DNA of 20,785 nucleotides from positions 1 through 20,785 of the forward strand of contig CALDMH010000038.1 in assembly GCA_937915565.1 (NCBI GenBank), given 5' to 3'. The stretch comes from an uncultured Clostridia bacterium (GTDB lineage: Bacteria > Bacillota > Clostridia > Christensenellales > Borkfalkiaceae). Under the pieces are notes generated by a model, which made no database searches, was not told the origin of the DNA, and saw only the letters and a list, made by a program, of their open reading frames with translations. Shown one piece after another: positions 20,331-20,785 of the stretch; position 1 is the first letter of the stretch, and each line of letters opens with the position of its first letter. Both the position numbers and the translations under genes were made by a program.

Positions 20331-20785
20331 TTAATCTTCGTCGTCCTCCTCCATTTCTTTGAGTTTTCTCGCAAGCCTGCCGGCGGCCTTTCCGTAATTT
20401 TTCGTAATACGCTCCTCTTCGGCGGTGTCGAAAATATCCTCTTTTCCGCGCGGAGCTTCCTTTTTCGCATTATCCGCGGTTTCGTTTTTCGTCTTATATG
20501 CGGCTCCGTTTTTCGTTTTAGCCGAACCTTCCGTTTGCATAGCCTCAATCGCCTCGGGTTTTTCGGCGTTTGAATATTCGTCGCTTTTCGCGCGGCCGAC
20601 CGCGGCGATTACGCTGTTATCGGCGTCCGTTTCGAGTTCCTCGGTTATATCGTCCATTTTGGGTACGTTTTCGCTGTATTCCTTCCGCATTTTGGCAACG
20701 ACTGCGTCGCAAACGATTTTTTCCGCAAGCGGAATTACGCCGAGGAAGAGATAAATCACGCCCATAACCGCAGGGCCGACGTTAG
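20331..20785 (-). CDS. Membrane-linked protein with charged tail, 5' end outside the window
   Basis: The frame stays open to the window edge; an internal ATG at 20765 lacks a ribosome binding site and falls inside a hydrophobic stretch (GPAVMGVIYLFLGVIPLAEKIV), so the true start is probably beyond 20785. What is visible is one membrane segment followed by about 120 residues of charged, low-complexity sequence rich in Glu, Lys, Ala and Asp, ending in a helical basic-acidic stretch (AGRLARKLKEMEEDDED). Unknown function. No clear terminator follows its stop; the 165-bp gap to the kinase start holds the kinase promoter. Confidence 0.65.
   Translation of the reverse strand, partial: NVGPAVMGVIYLFLGVIPLAEKIVCDAVVAKMRKEYSENVPKMDDITEELETDADNSVIAAVGRAKSDEYSNAEKPEAIEAMQTEGSAKTKNGAAYKTKNETADNAKKEAPRGKEDIFDTAEEERITKNYGKAAGRLARKLKEMEEDDED

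Overview
The window looks like a chromosomal segment of an anaerobic, low-to-moderate-GC Gram-positive bacterium, most likely an uncultured member of the Clostridia. The basis is an oxygen-sensitive class III ribonucleotide reductase with its activase (nrdD-nrdG), a Y-family polymerase paired with a YolD-like protein (a Firmicutes arrangement), strong AGGAGG-type ribosome binding sites and sigma-A-type promoters. The taxonomic placement is inference.

Left part (1-3313): a minus-strand group of mnmA (tRNA 2-thiouridylase), a UvrX/DinB-like translesion polymerase and a yolD-like gene. A tRNA-Arg(CCG) gene with its own promoter and terminator follows at 3458-3534. Directly behind it are four near-identical 78-bp hairpin elements (3578-4035) that look like remodelled copies of that tRNA, separated by terminator-like spacers. 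Next, a good promoter fires into a roughly 200-nt structured RNA (about 4138-4337) that ends in a textbook intrinsic terminator abutting the ribosome binding site of a small unknown gene (4350-4622). This resembles a riboswitch/attenuator or an RNA-plus-protein pair and is one of the two strongest candidates for something undescribed.

Middle part (4735-10740): on the minus strand, a small membrane protein, a secreted and membrane-anchored protein with a long acidic tail, and the compact operon nrdD-nrdG-dut for anaerobic dNTP supply. A NrdR-like box overlaps the -10 element of the likely nrdD promoter.

Right-middle part (10750-16720): four genes of alternating orientation. On the minus strand are an intact but orphan phage terminase large subunit and a small sigma-region-4-like (phage-type) gene. 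Interleaved on the plus strand are two signal-peptide/SH3-like/C-terminal-anchor proteins that appear to share architecture. No portal, capsid or tail genes are present.

Right part (16727-20785): an XRE repressor divergent from a 527-aa multi-domain membrane protein, with two matching palindromic operators between them, then a minus-strand NahK-like sugar kinase with a clear promoter, and at the edge a 5'-truncated membrane-linked protein with a charged tail. Convergent gene ends here carry a recurring two-hairpin module and a dispersed motif with the core CTATAAGTCGATTA.

Housekeeping protein genes are all on the minus strand; all four plus-strand protein genes are of unknown function and look accessory. 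No insertion sequence, CRISPR array or rRNA was seen.
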